Assembly: GCA_937960595.1 (NCBI GenBank)
Contig: CALGPL010000005.1
Span: 1-43,115 of the forward strand
DNA from: an uncultured Anaerolineales bacterium
GTDB lineage: Bacteria; Chloroflexota; Anaerolineae; Anaerolineales; Villigracilaceae
Direction of reading: 5' to 3'
Length of the DNA stretch: 43,115 nucleotides
Part shown: one piece after another, positions 1-8,729 of the stretch
Layout of the letters: each line of letters starts with the position of its first letter
Numbering within the stretch: the first letter of the stretch is position 1
Notes under the pieces: model-generated
Database searches by the model: none
What the model saw: only the letters and a program-made list of their open reading frames with translations
Told to the model about the DNA's origin: nothing
Position numbers and translations under genes: made by a program

Positions 1-87
1 ACCCGAGGGAGTGCCCCCGCAAGGGGGAAGCAGAGTGGTACCGCGGGCATCACGCTCGTCCCTGCAAGGGATGAGCGTTTTGATTTT
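1..87 (+). promoter_or_regulatory. T-box riboswitch (3' part) controlling ileS
   Basis: The sequence at 32-46 is a close match to the conserved T-box motif (AGGGTGGTACCGCGG in most members; AGAGTGGTACCGCGG here), whose bulge binds the NCCA end of uncharged tRNA. It is followed at once by a perfect 11-bp terminator hairpin and then by ileS. The specifier loop and Stem I lie outside the window, so the tRNA-Ile specificity is inferred from the downstream gene. A C-rich/G-rich stem (14-18 with 23-27) just upstream is the last visible part of the preceding leader structure. Confidence 0.93.
53..87 (+). terminator. T-box regulated intrinsic terminator
   Basis: Bases 53-63 and 67-77 form a perfect 11-bp stem closed by a GCA loop, followed by TTTTGATTTT. 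The 5' arm overlaps the region expected to pair with the T-box motif in the antiterminator form. Termination should therefore win when tRNA-Ile is charged. Confidence 0.9.
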
Positions 88-125
88 GCCTGCTAGACTG
101 ACGACCCTTAGACTGGAGACTTTCT

Positions 126-3100
126 ATGTTCAAACCCGTCACCCCGAAACTTAACGTCACAGCCCTGGAAGAGGGTGTCTTGAAGTTCTGGAAGAGTCAG
201 AAAATCTTCGAGAAGACCGTCTCCGAGCGCCAGGGCGCGCCGGAGTACGTTTTCTTCGAGGGGCCGCCGACCGCCAACGGAAAGCCTGGCGTGCATCATG
301 TGCTGGCGCGCGCCTTCAAAGATATGTTCCCGCGCTATAAGATTATGCGCGGCTACCACGTCAGCCGGCGCGGCGGATGGGATACGCACGGTCTGCCGGT
401 CGAAATCGAAGTCGAGAAACGGCACGGTTTCACCCAGAAGCGCCAAATCGAAGAATACGGCGTCGCCAAATTCAACGAGGAATGCCGCAAGTCGGCCTTC
501 GACTACATCCAGGAGTGGGAGAAATTGACCGAGCGCATCGGTTTCTGGGTGGACCTGGACGAGGCCTACGTTACCTACACCAACGACTACATCGAGTCGG
601 TGTGGTGGATTCTCAAGAATTTTTGGGACCGTGGCCTGCTCTACAAGGGCTACAAAGTCGTCCCCTACTGCCCGCGCTGCGGCACGCCGCTCTCGGACCA
701 CGAGGTGGCCCTCGGCTACGACGAGGCCACCGACCCCTCCGTCTTCATCCGTCTGCCGCTGGTCGATTCGCCCGGCACCTCGCTCCTGGTCTGGACGACG
801 ACGCCCTGGACGCTGCCCGCCAACGTCGCCGTGGCCGCCCATCCCGAGGTCGAGTACGTCACCGTCGAGCGCGCCCTGCCCGAGGGCGGCACGGAGCGAC
901 TCATCCTGGCCGAAGCCCTGCTCGAAAAGGTCTTCCGCGGCGAGGAAGTCAAAGTCGTGGAGCGTTTCAAGGGCAAGAAATTGAAGGGCAGGAAATATCA
1001 CCCGCTCTTCACCTTCCTCCCGCCCGAAAAGCCGGCCCACTACGTGGTGCTGGGCGACTTCGTCACCACCGAAGACGGCACCGGCCTGGTGCACATGGCC
1101 CCGGCCTTCGGCGCCGAGGACATGCAGGCCGCCCAGGAGTTCGACCTGCCCGTTCTGATGACCGTCGCTCCGGATGGGACGTTCCTGCCCGAGGTCACGC
1201 CCTGGCGCGGCATGTTCGTCAAAGACGCCGACCCGCTCATCACCGCCGACCTGCAGGCGCGCGGCCTCCTCTTCCGTGCCGAGACGTACAACCACACCTA
1301 TCCCTTCTGCTGGCGCTGCCACACGCCGATGCTCTACTACGCCCGCGAGTCCTGGTACATCCGCACCAGTCAATTCAAAGACCGCCTGGTGGAACTCAAC
1401 CGCCGCATCAACTGGGTGCCGGAGCACATCAAAGAAGGCCGTTTCGGCAACTGGCTGGCCAACAACATTGACTGGGCGCTCAGCCGCGAGCGTTACTGGG
1501 GCACGCCCCTGCCGGTCTGGGAATGCGGGCAGTGCAAACATCGCGAGTGCGTCGGCTCGGTGGCCGAACTTTCCGAAAAGGCCGGTCGCGACCTCTCCGG
1601 CCTCGACCTGCACCGTCCCTACGTGGACGAAGTCACCTATCCCTGCCCGCAGTGCGGCGGGACGATGCGCCGCGTCCCCGACCTGATTGACGTCTGGTTC
1701 GATTCCGGTTCGATGCCGGTGGCCCAGTGGCACTACCCCTTTGAGAATCAAGACCTCTTCGAGCGCCAGTTCCCTGCCGATTTCATCTGCGAGGCCGTGG
1801 ACCAAACGCGCGGCTGGTTCTACTCCCTGCACGCCATCAGCGCCCTGCTCTTCGACCGCGAAAGTTACCGCAATGTCATCTGCCTCGGCCTGATCCTCGA
1901 CGGCGAGGGCCGCAAGATGTCCAAATCGCTGGGCAACATCGCCAACCCCTGGGATGCCATCAACACACACGGCGCCGACGCCCTGCGCTGGTACCTCTAC
2001 ACCGCCAGCCCGCCCGGCAACGAGCGCCGTTACTCTGCCGACCTGGTCGGCGAAGTGGTGCGCTCCTTCACGCTGACCCTCTGGAACGTCTACTCCTTCT
2101 TCGTCACCTACGCCAACCTCGACCGCTGGCAGCCCGGTCGGATGGACAATCCAACCTACAACAGCCTCGATAAATGGCTTCTCTCCTCGCTGAACGCCCT
2201 CGTCCGCGACGTGACCGAGGCCTATGAGCGTTACGACGTGCCCGGGGCGACGCGTCCGCTCGAAGATTTTGTCGAGGCGCTCTCGACCTGGTACCTGCGC
2301 CGCTCCCGCCGCCGCTTCTGGAAATCCGAATCGGATACCGACAAACAGGCCGCCTACTCGACCCTCTACGCGGCCCTCGTCACCCTGGCCAAACTTCTGG
2401 CCCCGGCCATGCCCTTCCTGGCCGAGGAACTCTACCAGAACCTTGTCCGCTCGGTGGAGCCGGGCGCGCCCGAATCGGTCCACCTGGCCGAGTGGCCGCA
2501 GGCGAACGAAGCCCTGATTGACGAGAGCCTCAACCGTGAGATGGCGCTGGTCATGAAACTCGTCTCGCTCGGTCACAGCGCCCGCCAGAAGGCCAACCGC
2601 AAGGTGCGCCAGCCGCTGGCCGAGGCCGCCTTTGCCGTCGGGCGCCCCGACGAGCGTCACGCTGTCGAAACCTACGCCGACCTGATTGCCGACGAGTTGA
2701 ACGTCAAGCGCGTCCGCTTGCTGGACGCTTCCGGCGAGGCCGCCACCTTCGCGCTCAAACCGCTCCCCAAGCAACTGGGGCAGAAGTACGGCAGCAAGTT
2801 CCCTGCCATCCAGAAGGCCCTCCTGGCGCTGGATGCCGCCTCCGTTGCCCCGACCCTGCTCGCGGGCCAACCGTTGCAGGTGAACGTCAACGGCGAGGCC
2901 TTCGACATCCTGCCCGAGGAAGTGGAAGTGCGCGCCGAAGCCAAGGCCGGCTTTGTCGTGGCCGCCGAGGGCGCCTACCTGGCCGCCCTGGTCACCGACC
3001 TGACGCCCGAACTTGTCCGCGAGGGCCTGGCGCGCGAATTCGTCCGCCGGGTGCAAGACCTGCGCAAGCAGGTTGATTTGGAGGTCGCCGACCGCATCAA

Positions 3101-3275
3101 ACTGTACGTGGAGGCCACGCCCGGCTTGCAGGAAGCCATCGAGGCCCATCGCGACTACGTCACTGCCGAGACGCTGACCGTCCTGTTGAGTTTCACTCCT
3201 GCGCCGGCAGGCGCGGCAACGGCCGCCGATGAGTTCGACGGCGAACAGGCGAGCATCGGCATCGAAAAAGCCTGA
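126..3275 (+). CDS. ileS: Isoleucyl-tRNA synthetase, type 2 (eukaryote-like)
   Basis: Cytoplasmic class I synthetase that charges tRNA-Ile. It is 1049 residues, longer than the common bacterial type 1 enzyme and fitting the IleRS2 clade. The Rossmann signature at residues 55-58 reads GVHH, the GXHH variant of canonical HXGH. The editing domain carries WTTTPWTLPANVAV and HMAPAFGAEDM, the second signature is KMSKS (597-601), and several Cys pairs (CPRCG, CWRCH, CPQCG) look metal-binding. The start has GGAG at 115-118, 7 nt upstream. It follows a T-box leader and ends in a strong terminator, so it is probably monocistronic and induced by uncharged tRNA-Ile. IleRS2 enzymes are associated with mupirocin resistance. 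Confidence 0.98.
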   Translation: MFKPVTPKLNVTALEEGVLKFWKSQKIFEKTVSERQGAPEYVFFEGPPTANGKPGVHHVLARAFKDMFPRYKIMRGYHVSRRGGWDTHGLPVEIEVEKRHGFTQKRQIEEYGVAKFNEECRKSAFDYIQEWEKLTERIGFWVDLDEAYVTYTNDYIESVWWILKNFWDRGLLYKGYKVVPYCPRCGTPLSDHEVALGYDEATDPSVFIRLPLVDSPGTSLLVWTTTPWTLPANVAVAAHPEVEYVTVERALPEGGTERLILAEALLEKVFRGEEVKVVERFKGKKLKGRKYHPLFTFLPPEKPAHYVVLGDFVTTEDGTGLVHMAPAFGAEDMQAAQEFDLPVLMTVAPDGTFLPEVTPWRGMFVKDADPLITADLQARGLLFRAETYNHTYPFCWRCHTPMLYYARESWYIRTSQFKDRLVELNRRINWVPEHIKEGRFGNWLANNIDWALSRERYWGTPLPVWECGQCKHRECVGSVAELSEKAGRDLSGLDLHRPYVDEVTYPCPQCGGTMRRVPDLIDVWFDSGSMPVAQWHYPFENQDLFERQFPADFICEAVDQTRGWFYSLHAISALLFDRESYRNVICLGLILDGEGRKMSKSLGNIANPWDAINTHGADALRWYLYTASPPGNERRYSADLVGEVVRSFTLTLWNVYSFFVTYANLDRWQPGRMDNPTYNSLDKWLLSSLNALVRDVTEAYERYDVPGATRPLEDFVEALSTWYLRRSRRRFWKSESDTDKQAAYSTLYAALVTLAKLLAPAMPFLAEELYQNLVRSVEPGAPESVHLAEWPQANEALIDESLNREMALVMKLVSLGHSARQKANRKVRQPLAEAAFAVGRPDERHAVETYADLIADELNVKRVRLLDASGEAATFALKPLPKQLGQKYGSKFPAIQKALLALDAASVAPTLLAGQPLQVNVNGEAFDILPEEVEVRAEAKAGFVVAAEGAYLAALVTDLTPELVREGLAREFVRRVQDLRKQVDLEVADRIKLYVEATPGLQEAIEAHRDYVTAETLTVLLSFTPAPAGAATAADEFDGEQASIGIEKA

Positions 3276-3289
3276 CGTGCCAAGAAGCG

Positions 3290-3328
3290 CTCTCCCGCAG
3301 GACCGGTCTCTGCGGGAGAGTTGATTTT
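3290..3328 (+). terminator. Intrinsic terminator after ileS
   Basis: A perfect 11-bp stem (3290-3300 with 3310-3320, CTCTCCCGCAG arm) with a 9-nt loop, followed by TTGATTTTAT. It lies 15 nt past the ileS stop and separates ileS from alr. Confidence 0.88.
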
Positions 3329-3421
3329 ATGTCGAGTCTGACATCGGTCCCGGCGGGACGCCCGACGCCCGGCATGGGGAGATGCGCAGGATTTTCGGCG
3401 ACAAACGAGGATCAAATCGGG

Positions 3422-3427
3422 TAGAAT
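3422..3427 (+). promoter_or_regulatory. Candidate -10 of a leaderless alr promoter
   Basis: TAGAAT ends 7 nt before the alr ATG at 3435, and no Shine-Dalgarno sequence lies between. Transcription would then start at or next to the A of the start codon. No convincing -35 is visible. Confidence 0.5.
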
Positions 3428-3434
3428 AGCGTCC

Positions 3435-4595
3435 ATGCGCATCAACGAACCGACGATTGCCGATGACGAGGGCGTGCGCGCTACCTGGGCCGAGATTGAC
3501 CTCGACCGCCTGCGGGCCAACCTGGAGGCCATCCGAACCTGGGTGCAGCCGGCCAAGGTGATGCCCATCCTCAAAGCCAACGCCTATGGGCACGGTCTGG
3601 CAGAAGTGGCGAAGTTTCTCTCGCCGTTGGTGGATTACATCGGCGTTGCGGTTCTGGAGGAGGGCATTTTCTTGCGCCGGCTGGGTGTGCAAGCCCCCAT
3701 CCTGGTGCTGGGCGGAATCTGGGGCGACCAGATCCCCAAGTATCTGGAATATGATCTAACGTTGACCGCCTCCTCGATCGAGCGCCTGGAACAAATTGAC
3801 GAGGCGGCCCGCCAGAGAGGGGTCAGGGCGCGTGTGCATCTCAAGATCGATACCGGCATGGAGCGGATCGGCGTCCATTATTACAACGCCCACACCTTGC
3901 AGGAGGCAGCTGTCCGCTGCTGCCGCAACGTGGAGGTGGAGGGGATTTTCTCCCATTTTGCCAACGCCGACGCCGCCGACCTGACCCACGCCCGCCTGCA
4001 ACTCGAGCGCTTCGAGGAAGTGTTGCGTTTTTATGAGCGGCATTCGCTGCCCATGCCGCTGCGTCACATGGCCAATTCGGCGGCCATCCTCCAGTTGCCC
4101 GAAAGTCACTTCGACATGGTTCGGCCGGGGATCATGCTTTATGGCGTGTATCCCTCCCCGTCTGTGCCGCGCAGGCTCGAGGTCCGGCCGGCGCTGACCT
4201 GGAAGTCGCGCGTCGTCTATTTCAAGGTCGTCCAGCCGGGGCATCCGGTCAGTTATGGCTCCACCTGGCAGTCCGATCATCCGGTGCGCATCGTCACGGT
4301 GCCGGTCGGTTATGGGGACGGCTATTTCCGCAGCATGTCGAACCGCGCCCAGGTGTTGATTCGCGGCCGGCGGTATCCACAGGTGGGGCGCATTTGCATG
4401 GATCAGATGATGATCAACATCGAGTCGGATTCGGCTTACAATGGGGATGAGGTGATTTTGTTGGGCGAGGCCGACGGTGAACGCATCACGGCCGAGGACC
4501 TGGCCGAGTGGGCCGGTACCATCCCCTATGAAATCCTCACCAATATCAACACGCGCGTTCCGCGCGTCTATCTCACACAGGATCGGCAAACTTAA
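3435..4595 (+). CDS. alr: Alanine racemase
   Basis: PLP-dependent cytoplasmic racemase making D-alanine for peptidoglycan. At 386 residues it has the normal family length. The PLP lysine is K47 in ILKANAYGHG, and the C-terminal beta domain has VPVGYGDGYFR and the RICMDQMM block around the second catalytic base region. It is the first gene after the ileS terminator; lspA starts inside its stop codon (TAATG). The start lacks a Shine-Dalgarno and sits just behind a -10-like TAGAAT, which points to leaderless initiation. D-Ala supply could also matter to the dlt-like cluster near 37-42 kb, but that link is only speculative because that cluster's ligase does not look specific for D-Ala. Confidence 0.97.
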   Translation: MRINEPTIADDEGVRATWAEIDLDRLRANLEAIRTWVQPAKVMPILKANAYGHGLAEVAKFLSPLVDYIGVAVLEEGIFLRRLGVQAPILVLGGIWGDQIPKYLEYDLTLTASSIERLEQIDEAARQRGVRARVHLKIDTGMERIGVHYYNAHTLQEAAVRCCRNVEVEGIFSHFANADAADLTHARLQLERFEEVLRFYERHSLPMPLRHMANSAAILQLPESHFDMVRPGIMLYGVYPSPSVPRRLEVRPALTWKSRVVYFKVVQPGHPVSYGSTWQSDHPVRIVTVPVGYGDGYFRSMSNRAQVLIRGRRYPQVGRICMDQMMINIESDSAYNGDEVILLGEADGERITAEDLAEWAGTIPYEILTNINTRVPRVYLTQDRQT

Positions 4596-5200
4596 TGGAG
4601 TCGTTTCTCTCGCGTTGGAAGACAATCTGGCAGTCAATGAGATGGCGCAAAGCGGCGCTTTTCTTGCGCGAACACTGGCGCGATTATCTCTTTCTGCTGG
4701 CGGTGAGCGGCCTATCGGTCGGCCTCGACCAGTGGACGAAAGAACTGGTGCGCGCCCACGTCCCGCTGGGCAGCGACTGGCTGCCGGCCGGCCTGGAGTG
4801 GCTGCTACCCTATGCGCGCGTCCGTCACTGGTACAACACCGGCTCGGCTTTCGGTTTCTTCAAAGACGGCAGCCTGCTCTTCATGATCCTGGCCATCCTG
4901 GTCACGGTTCTGATCGTCTACTTCTTCCCGCGCCTGTCGCGCCGCGACTGGTATTTGCGGGTGGCCATCAGTCTCCAGATGGGCGGCGCGCTGGGCAACC
5001 TGATCGATCGCCTGCGATTCGAGGGACGGGTGACGGATTTCATTTCGGTCGGCGAATTCGCCGTCTTCAACTTTGCCGACGCCTCCATCACGGTCGGCGT
5101 GGCGATTCTGGTCCTGGGCTTTTATCTGCAGGAGCGCGCCGAGCGCAAAGCCCGCCGGCCGCTGGATGATTCCTCTTGGGCAGAAATCGTCGATGAGTGA
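4595..5200 (+). CDS. lspA: Lipoprotein signal peptidase (signal peptidase II)
   Basis: Integral membrane aspartyl protease that removes signal peptides from diacylglyceryl-modified prolipoproteins. It is 201 residues with an extended N terminus of about 25 residues compared with the usual ~160. The signature blocks NTGSAFGFF, GGALGNLIDR and FNFADASITVG are present, with the catalytic Asp residues in the last two. Four hydrophobic segments fit the family topology. It overlaps alr by 1 nt and rluD by 8 nt, so it is translationally coupled to both. Lgt, which acts one step earlier, is encoded at 19036 in the same window. Confidence 0.96.
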   Translation: MESFLSRWKTIWQSMRWRKAALFLREHWRDYLFLLAVSGLSVGLDQWTKELVRAHVPLGSDWLPAGLEWLLPYARVRHWYNTGSAFGFFKDGSLLFMILAILVTVLIVYFFPRLSRRDWYLRVAISLQMGGALGNLIDRLRFEGRVTDFISVGEFAVFNFADASITVGVAILVLGFYLQERAERKARRPLDDSSWAEIVDE

Positions 5201-6122
5201 CCGGCTCGAAACCTTTGTTTTTTCCGGAGCGCAACCCGCCCGGCTGGATGTCTTCCTGACCGTTTGCCTGCCGGAGTTCTCCCGCTCGCGCTTGCAGGGA
5301 CTGATTCGCGACGGCTTTGTGCGCGTGGACGGCGCCGTGGTCACCAAAGCGGGGCGGGACCTCGAGCCGGGCGCGCGGGTCGAGGTACGCATCCCGCCCC
5401 CGGCGCCGAGCGGCCTGGCCGCGGAGGCCATCCCGCTCGACATCGTCTTCGAGAATGCCGATTTGCTGGTCGTCAACAAGCCGGCCGGCATGGTGGTCCA
5501 TCCCTCGCCGGGACACGAGCGCGGTACGCTTGTCCATGCTGCTCTTGGGCATGCGCCTGAGTTGGAGGGCATTGGCGGCGAGGAACGTCCGGGCATCGTT
5601 CACCGCCTGGACAAGGAGACTTCCGGCTTGATCGTCATTGCCAAGAATGATCGCGCTCACCGCTGGTTGCAGGATCAATTTCGCGGCCGGACGGTGGAGA
5701 AAGTCTATCTGGCGCTGGTGGACGGCGCGCCGCCGACGCCGGTCGGACGGGTGGAGGCGCCCATCGGGCGGAACACGTCCCATCGCAAGTTGATGGCCGT
5801 CGTCCCGTCCGAAAAGGGGCGGGAGGCCGTCAGCGAATACCGCACCCTGGAGCGTTTTGCCCGGCATACGCTGCTCGAGGTGCACCCGCGCACCGGCCGG
5901 ACGCACCAGATTCGCGTCCACCTGGCGTTTCTGGGCTGCCCCGTGACGGGAGACACGGTCTATGGGCGGCGCAAGCCCACGTTGCCGCTCGACCGTCATT
6001 TTCTGCACGCTCATCGGCTGACGGTCGTCTTGCCGGGCGAAAGGCAGCCGCGCACGTTCGAAGTGCCTCTGCCCCCCGACTTGCAGGCCGTTCTAGAGGA
6101 ATTGCGTCGTTCGGAGGAGTAG
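5193..6122 (+). CDS. rluD: RluD-family 23S rRNA pseudouridine synthase
   Basis: Converts uridines of 23S rRNA to pseudouridine. The 309-residue protein has an N-terminal S4 RNA-binding domain (about 15-75) and the RluA/RluD catalytic core with HRLDKETSG, where D140 is the catalytic aspartate. Later conserved blocks (VEKVYLALVDG, HPRTGRTHQIRVHLAFLGCP) are intact. I chose the ATG at 5193, which overlaps the lspA stop, because the frame extending further upstream lies inside lspA. lspA-rluD adjacency is common in bacteria. The exact target uridines cannot be told from sequence. Confidence 0.95.
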   Translation: MSDRLETFVFSGAQPARLDVFLTVCLPEFSRSRLQGLIRDGFVRVDGAVVTKAGRDLEPGARVEVRIPPPAPSGLAAEAIPLDIVFENADLLVVNKPAGMVVHPSPGHERGTLVHAALGHAPELEGIGGEERPGIVHRLDKETSGLIVIAKNDRAHRWLQDQFRGRTVEKVYLALVDGAPPTPVGRVEAPIGRNTSHRKLMAVVPSEKGREAVSEYRTLERFARHTLLEVHPRTGRTHQIRVHLAFLGCPVTGDTVYGRRKPTLPLDRHFLHAHRLTVVLPGERQPRTFEVPLPPDLQAVLEELRRSEE

Positions 6123-6124
6123 TC

Positions 6125-7162
6125 ATGGAATTTGTCGATCTGCGCTCGGATACCGTCACCCGGCCTACGCCGGCGATGCGCGAGGCGATGGCCCGCGCCG
6201 AGGTCGGCGACGATGTCTATGGCGAGGATCCCACCGTCAACCGTTTGCAGGAAATGGCGGCGGCCATGCTGGGCAAGGAGGCCGGGCTGTTTGTCGCCTC
6301 GGGCACGATGGGCAACCTGGCGGCCATTCTGGCGCATTGCGGCCGCGGCGATGAGGCCATCCTGGGCAACAAGGCCCATACGTTCCTCTTCGAGGCGGGC
6401 GGGATCTCGGCCCTGGGGGGCGTGCATTCCTGTCAGTTGCCCAACCAGCCGGACGGCTCGTTGGCGCTGGAGGAGATCGAGGCGGCCATCCGGCCGGACG
6501 ATGCTCACGCGCCGGTGACGCGTCTGATTTGTTTGGAGAACACCCACAACCGCTGCGGCGGGACCTGTCAGAGTGTGGACTATACGCGGGCGGTGGGCGA
6601 GTTGGCCCATGGGCGCGGCCTGGCAATTCACCTGGACGGCGCTCGCCTGTTCAACGCGGCGGCCGCCCTGGGGGTGTCGGCGCGCGAATTGGCTGCCCCG
6701 GTCGATTCGGTGACGTTTTGTCTCAGCAAGGGGTTGTGTGCGCCGGTCGGCTCGGTCTTGTGCGGCTCGCGCGAATTCATCCGCAAAGCGCATCGCATTC
6801 GGAAACTGTTGGGGGGTGGAATGCGTCAGGCGGGCATCCTGGCGGCGGCCGGGATCGTGGCGCTGGAGACGATGGTTGACCGATTGGGCGAGGATCACGC
6901 CCGGGCGCGTCGGCTGGCGGAGGGGCTGGCGCGGCTCCCCGGCCTGTCCCTTCCGCTCGGAATGCCGGCCACGAACATGGTTTTTCTGGCGCTGGACGCC
7001 TCTGTGCCGTTCTCTACCCGCCAGGTTGTCGAAGAACTCCGCGCCCGCGGAGTCCTGGTAGGGGTAAGTGGCAAGCGTCAATTCCGGCTGGTGACCCATT
7101 ATTGGGTGGACGATGCCGGCGTGGCGCAGGCCGTGGAGGCCTTCGGGACTATTCTTGCCTGA
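6125..7162 (+). CDS. ltaE: Low-specificity L-threonine aldolase
   Basis: PLP enzyme of fold type I that cleaves L-threonine or L-allo-threonine to glycine and acetaldehyde. It has 345 residues, typical length. The N terminus DLRSDTVTRPTPAMR and the GDDVYGEDP block are family hallmarks, and K202 in FCLSKGLCAPVG is the expected PLP lysine. It starts 2 nt after rluD, so it is the last gene of the alr-lspA-rluD-ltaE run. Its 3' end overlaps the convergent GGDEF gene by 14 nt, with no terminator visible between them. Confidence 0.94.
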   Translation: MEFVDLRSDTVTRPTPAMREAMARAEVGDDVYGEDPTVNRLQEMAAAMLGKEAGLFVASGTMGNLAAILAHCGRGDEAILGNKAHTFLFEAGGISALGGVHSCQLPNQPDGSLALEEIEAAIRPDDAHAPVTRLICLENTHNRCGGTCQSVDYTRAVGELAHGRGLAIHLDGARLFNAAAALGVSARELAAPVDSVTFCLSKGLCAPVGSVLCGSREFIRKAHRIRKLLGGGMRQAGILAAAGIVALETMVDRLGEDHARARRLAEGLARLPGLSLPLGMPATNMVFLALDASVPFSTRQVVEELRARGVLVGVSGKRQFRLVTHYWVDDAGVAQAVEAFGTILA

Positions 7163-8729
7163 CCCGTCCCTTGGGGGAAAGAAGATGATCCCAATGGGTG
7201 GGGTGCGGTTCGATCTGGTTGCGGCCGTGCTCTTTGGCAATATATAACCGCTGGTCGGCCAGGTCAACCAGGCGAAAGATGTCATCGGTTTCGAACGGCA
7301 AGACGGCAATTCCCTGGCTGAGCGTGGGCGCGGGGATGGTGTTCCCGTTGCGATCGTGGATTGCCAGCGCTCTGACCGTATCGCGAATGCGGGCCGCAAC
7401 CTGGCAGGCTTGTGCGCCATCGGCATCGGGGAGCATGATGGCAAACTCTTCGCCTCCCCAGCGGCCAATGGCGTCGGTGCTTTTGATGTTCTTTTGAATA
7501 GAATCGGTCATGGCGATCAGAACCTGGTCGCCGACCAGGTGGCCGTAGAGATCGTTGTATTGTTTGAACTGGTCGATATCCAGCATGATTAAACTCAACA
7601 CGCTGCCGTTTTGGATAGCCCGCGTGGCTTGCTGTTGCAGGATTTCCAGGAAATAGCCGTGATTGTATGCCTGGGTCAGGCTGTCCAGGTGGGATTGATG
7701 AACACTTTCGGCGTGATGATAAGCGTTGTCCAGGGCGATGGACGCTTGTTGTGCCAGATTTTGGAGCAGTTCGAAATCGGCCTTGTCGAAAGCGGCGACT
7801 TTGTAGGAGGCAACCGCCAGGACGCCGACCTGACCGTTGCCGAAGGTGAGCGGGGCGCCCATCCAGGAGAGATTGATCTTGTCTTTGCCGACAGTGGTAT
7901 AGGCCACACCGATTAATTTTTGTTCTTTGGGCAAATTGGCCAGGAAAAGCGGTTCCTGACGGGTGGCGACCCGCCCTGCCAGCGAGTTTTCTAAGGGGAC
8001 TTCGAGGTTGTGAAAGTACTCGCCGTCATCGTAGAGCATGCTCAGGAATAGAGCCTCTCCTTTGACGAAGGCGACGTAATAGGTGTCTGCTTGCAGAGAA
8101 CGCTGAATGGCGATGTGCAGCGAGGCAACCACCTGTTCGATTTCGATGGAGGACCCGACCTGGCGGACGAAACTGTTCAGAGTTTCGAGGCGGTTGATGT
8201 GTTTCTGATTGGTTCCCTGGAGTTGGATGATTGTTTCTGAAAGGACGATGGCGATGAGATAGGGGGCGATCTGAGGAATCAAGTCTGTTGACAGCGGCAG
8301 CGGCCTCAACCCCAGAGCGATGGCGGCGGCCAGGGCGATCAGCAGATAAGCAGGGAGACGCCCGACGGTCATGGCGGTGATCACGCTTGCCAGGAGAGTC
8401 AGGGCGCCAACTGTGCCGCCCGATTGTGCTGGAAGGACGGTGGCCAGCAGGCCGATCCCCAGGCCACTGGCCAGGGCCGCTAGCCAGCCCAGTTGCCGGC
8501 GGCGCGGCGAGAAGGGGATCACGAAGTAGAGCAGATAAATCGAGTGCAAGATTCCGGTGGTGCTGATAAAGAGTGCAAAATAATCCCTGGCGTTCGGAGA
8601 CGAAGAAAGCAAGGCGCCAAAGACGATCATTGTGCCATACAAGATGAGGAATGCCAGAACCGTCAGCAGACCGCTCTGACGCTGGCGGGAGGCGAAGACA
8701 GTCTTGTTGGAAGATGGTGTAGGTTTCAT
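7149..8729 (-). CDS. Membrane GAF-GGDEF diguanylate cyclase
   Basis: Predicted to make cyclic-di-GMP from two GTP at the membrane. In the 526-residue protein, residues ~15-185 hold about six to seven hydrophobic segments, ~205-345 a GAF domain, and ~360-520 a GGDEF domain with an intact GGEEF at 425-429. The inhibitory I-site, normally RxxD just upstream, reads KSTD, so product feedback may be weak. The start overlaps the stop of the upstream HD-GYP gene (ATGA), so synthesis and breakdown enzymes are translationally coupled. The signal sensed by the TM/GAF part is unknown. Confidence 0.93.
   Translation of the reverse strand: MKPTPSSNKTVFASRQRQSGLLTVLAFLILYGTMIVFGALLSSSPNARDYFALFISTTGILHSIYLLYFVIPFSPRRRQLGWLAALASGLGIGLLATVLPAQSGGTVGALTLLASVITAMTVGRLPAYLLIALAAAIALGLRPLPLSTDLIPQIAPYLIAIVLSETIIQLQGTNQKHINRLETLNSFVRQVGSSIEIEQVVASLHIAIQRSLQADTYYVAFVKGEALFLSMLYDDGEYFHNLEVPLENSLAGRVATRQEPLFLANLPKEQKLIGVAYTTVGKDKINLSWMGAPLTFGNGQVGVLAVASYKVAAFDKADFELLQNLAQQASIALDNAYHHAESVHQSHLDSLTQAYNHGYFLEILQQQATRAIQNGSVLSLIMLDIDQFKQYNDLYGHLVGDQVLIAMTDSIQKNIKSTDAIGRWGGEEFAIMLPDADGAQACQVAARIRDTVRALAIHDRNGNTIPAPTLSQGIAVLPFETDDIFRLVDLADQRLYIAKEHGRNQIEPHPTHWDHLLSPKGRVRQE

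Noticed and set aside
108..3149. A 1013-codon open frame on the minus strand, opposite ileS
   Set aside because: It mirrors the ileS coding frame, has no family motifs and no ribosome-binding site; long antisense frames are expected in high-GC genes.
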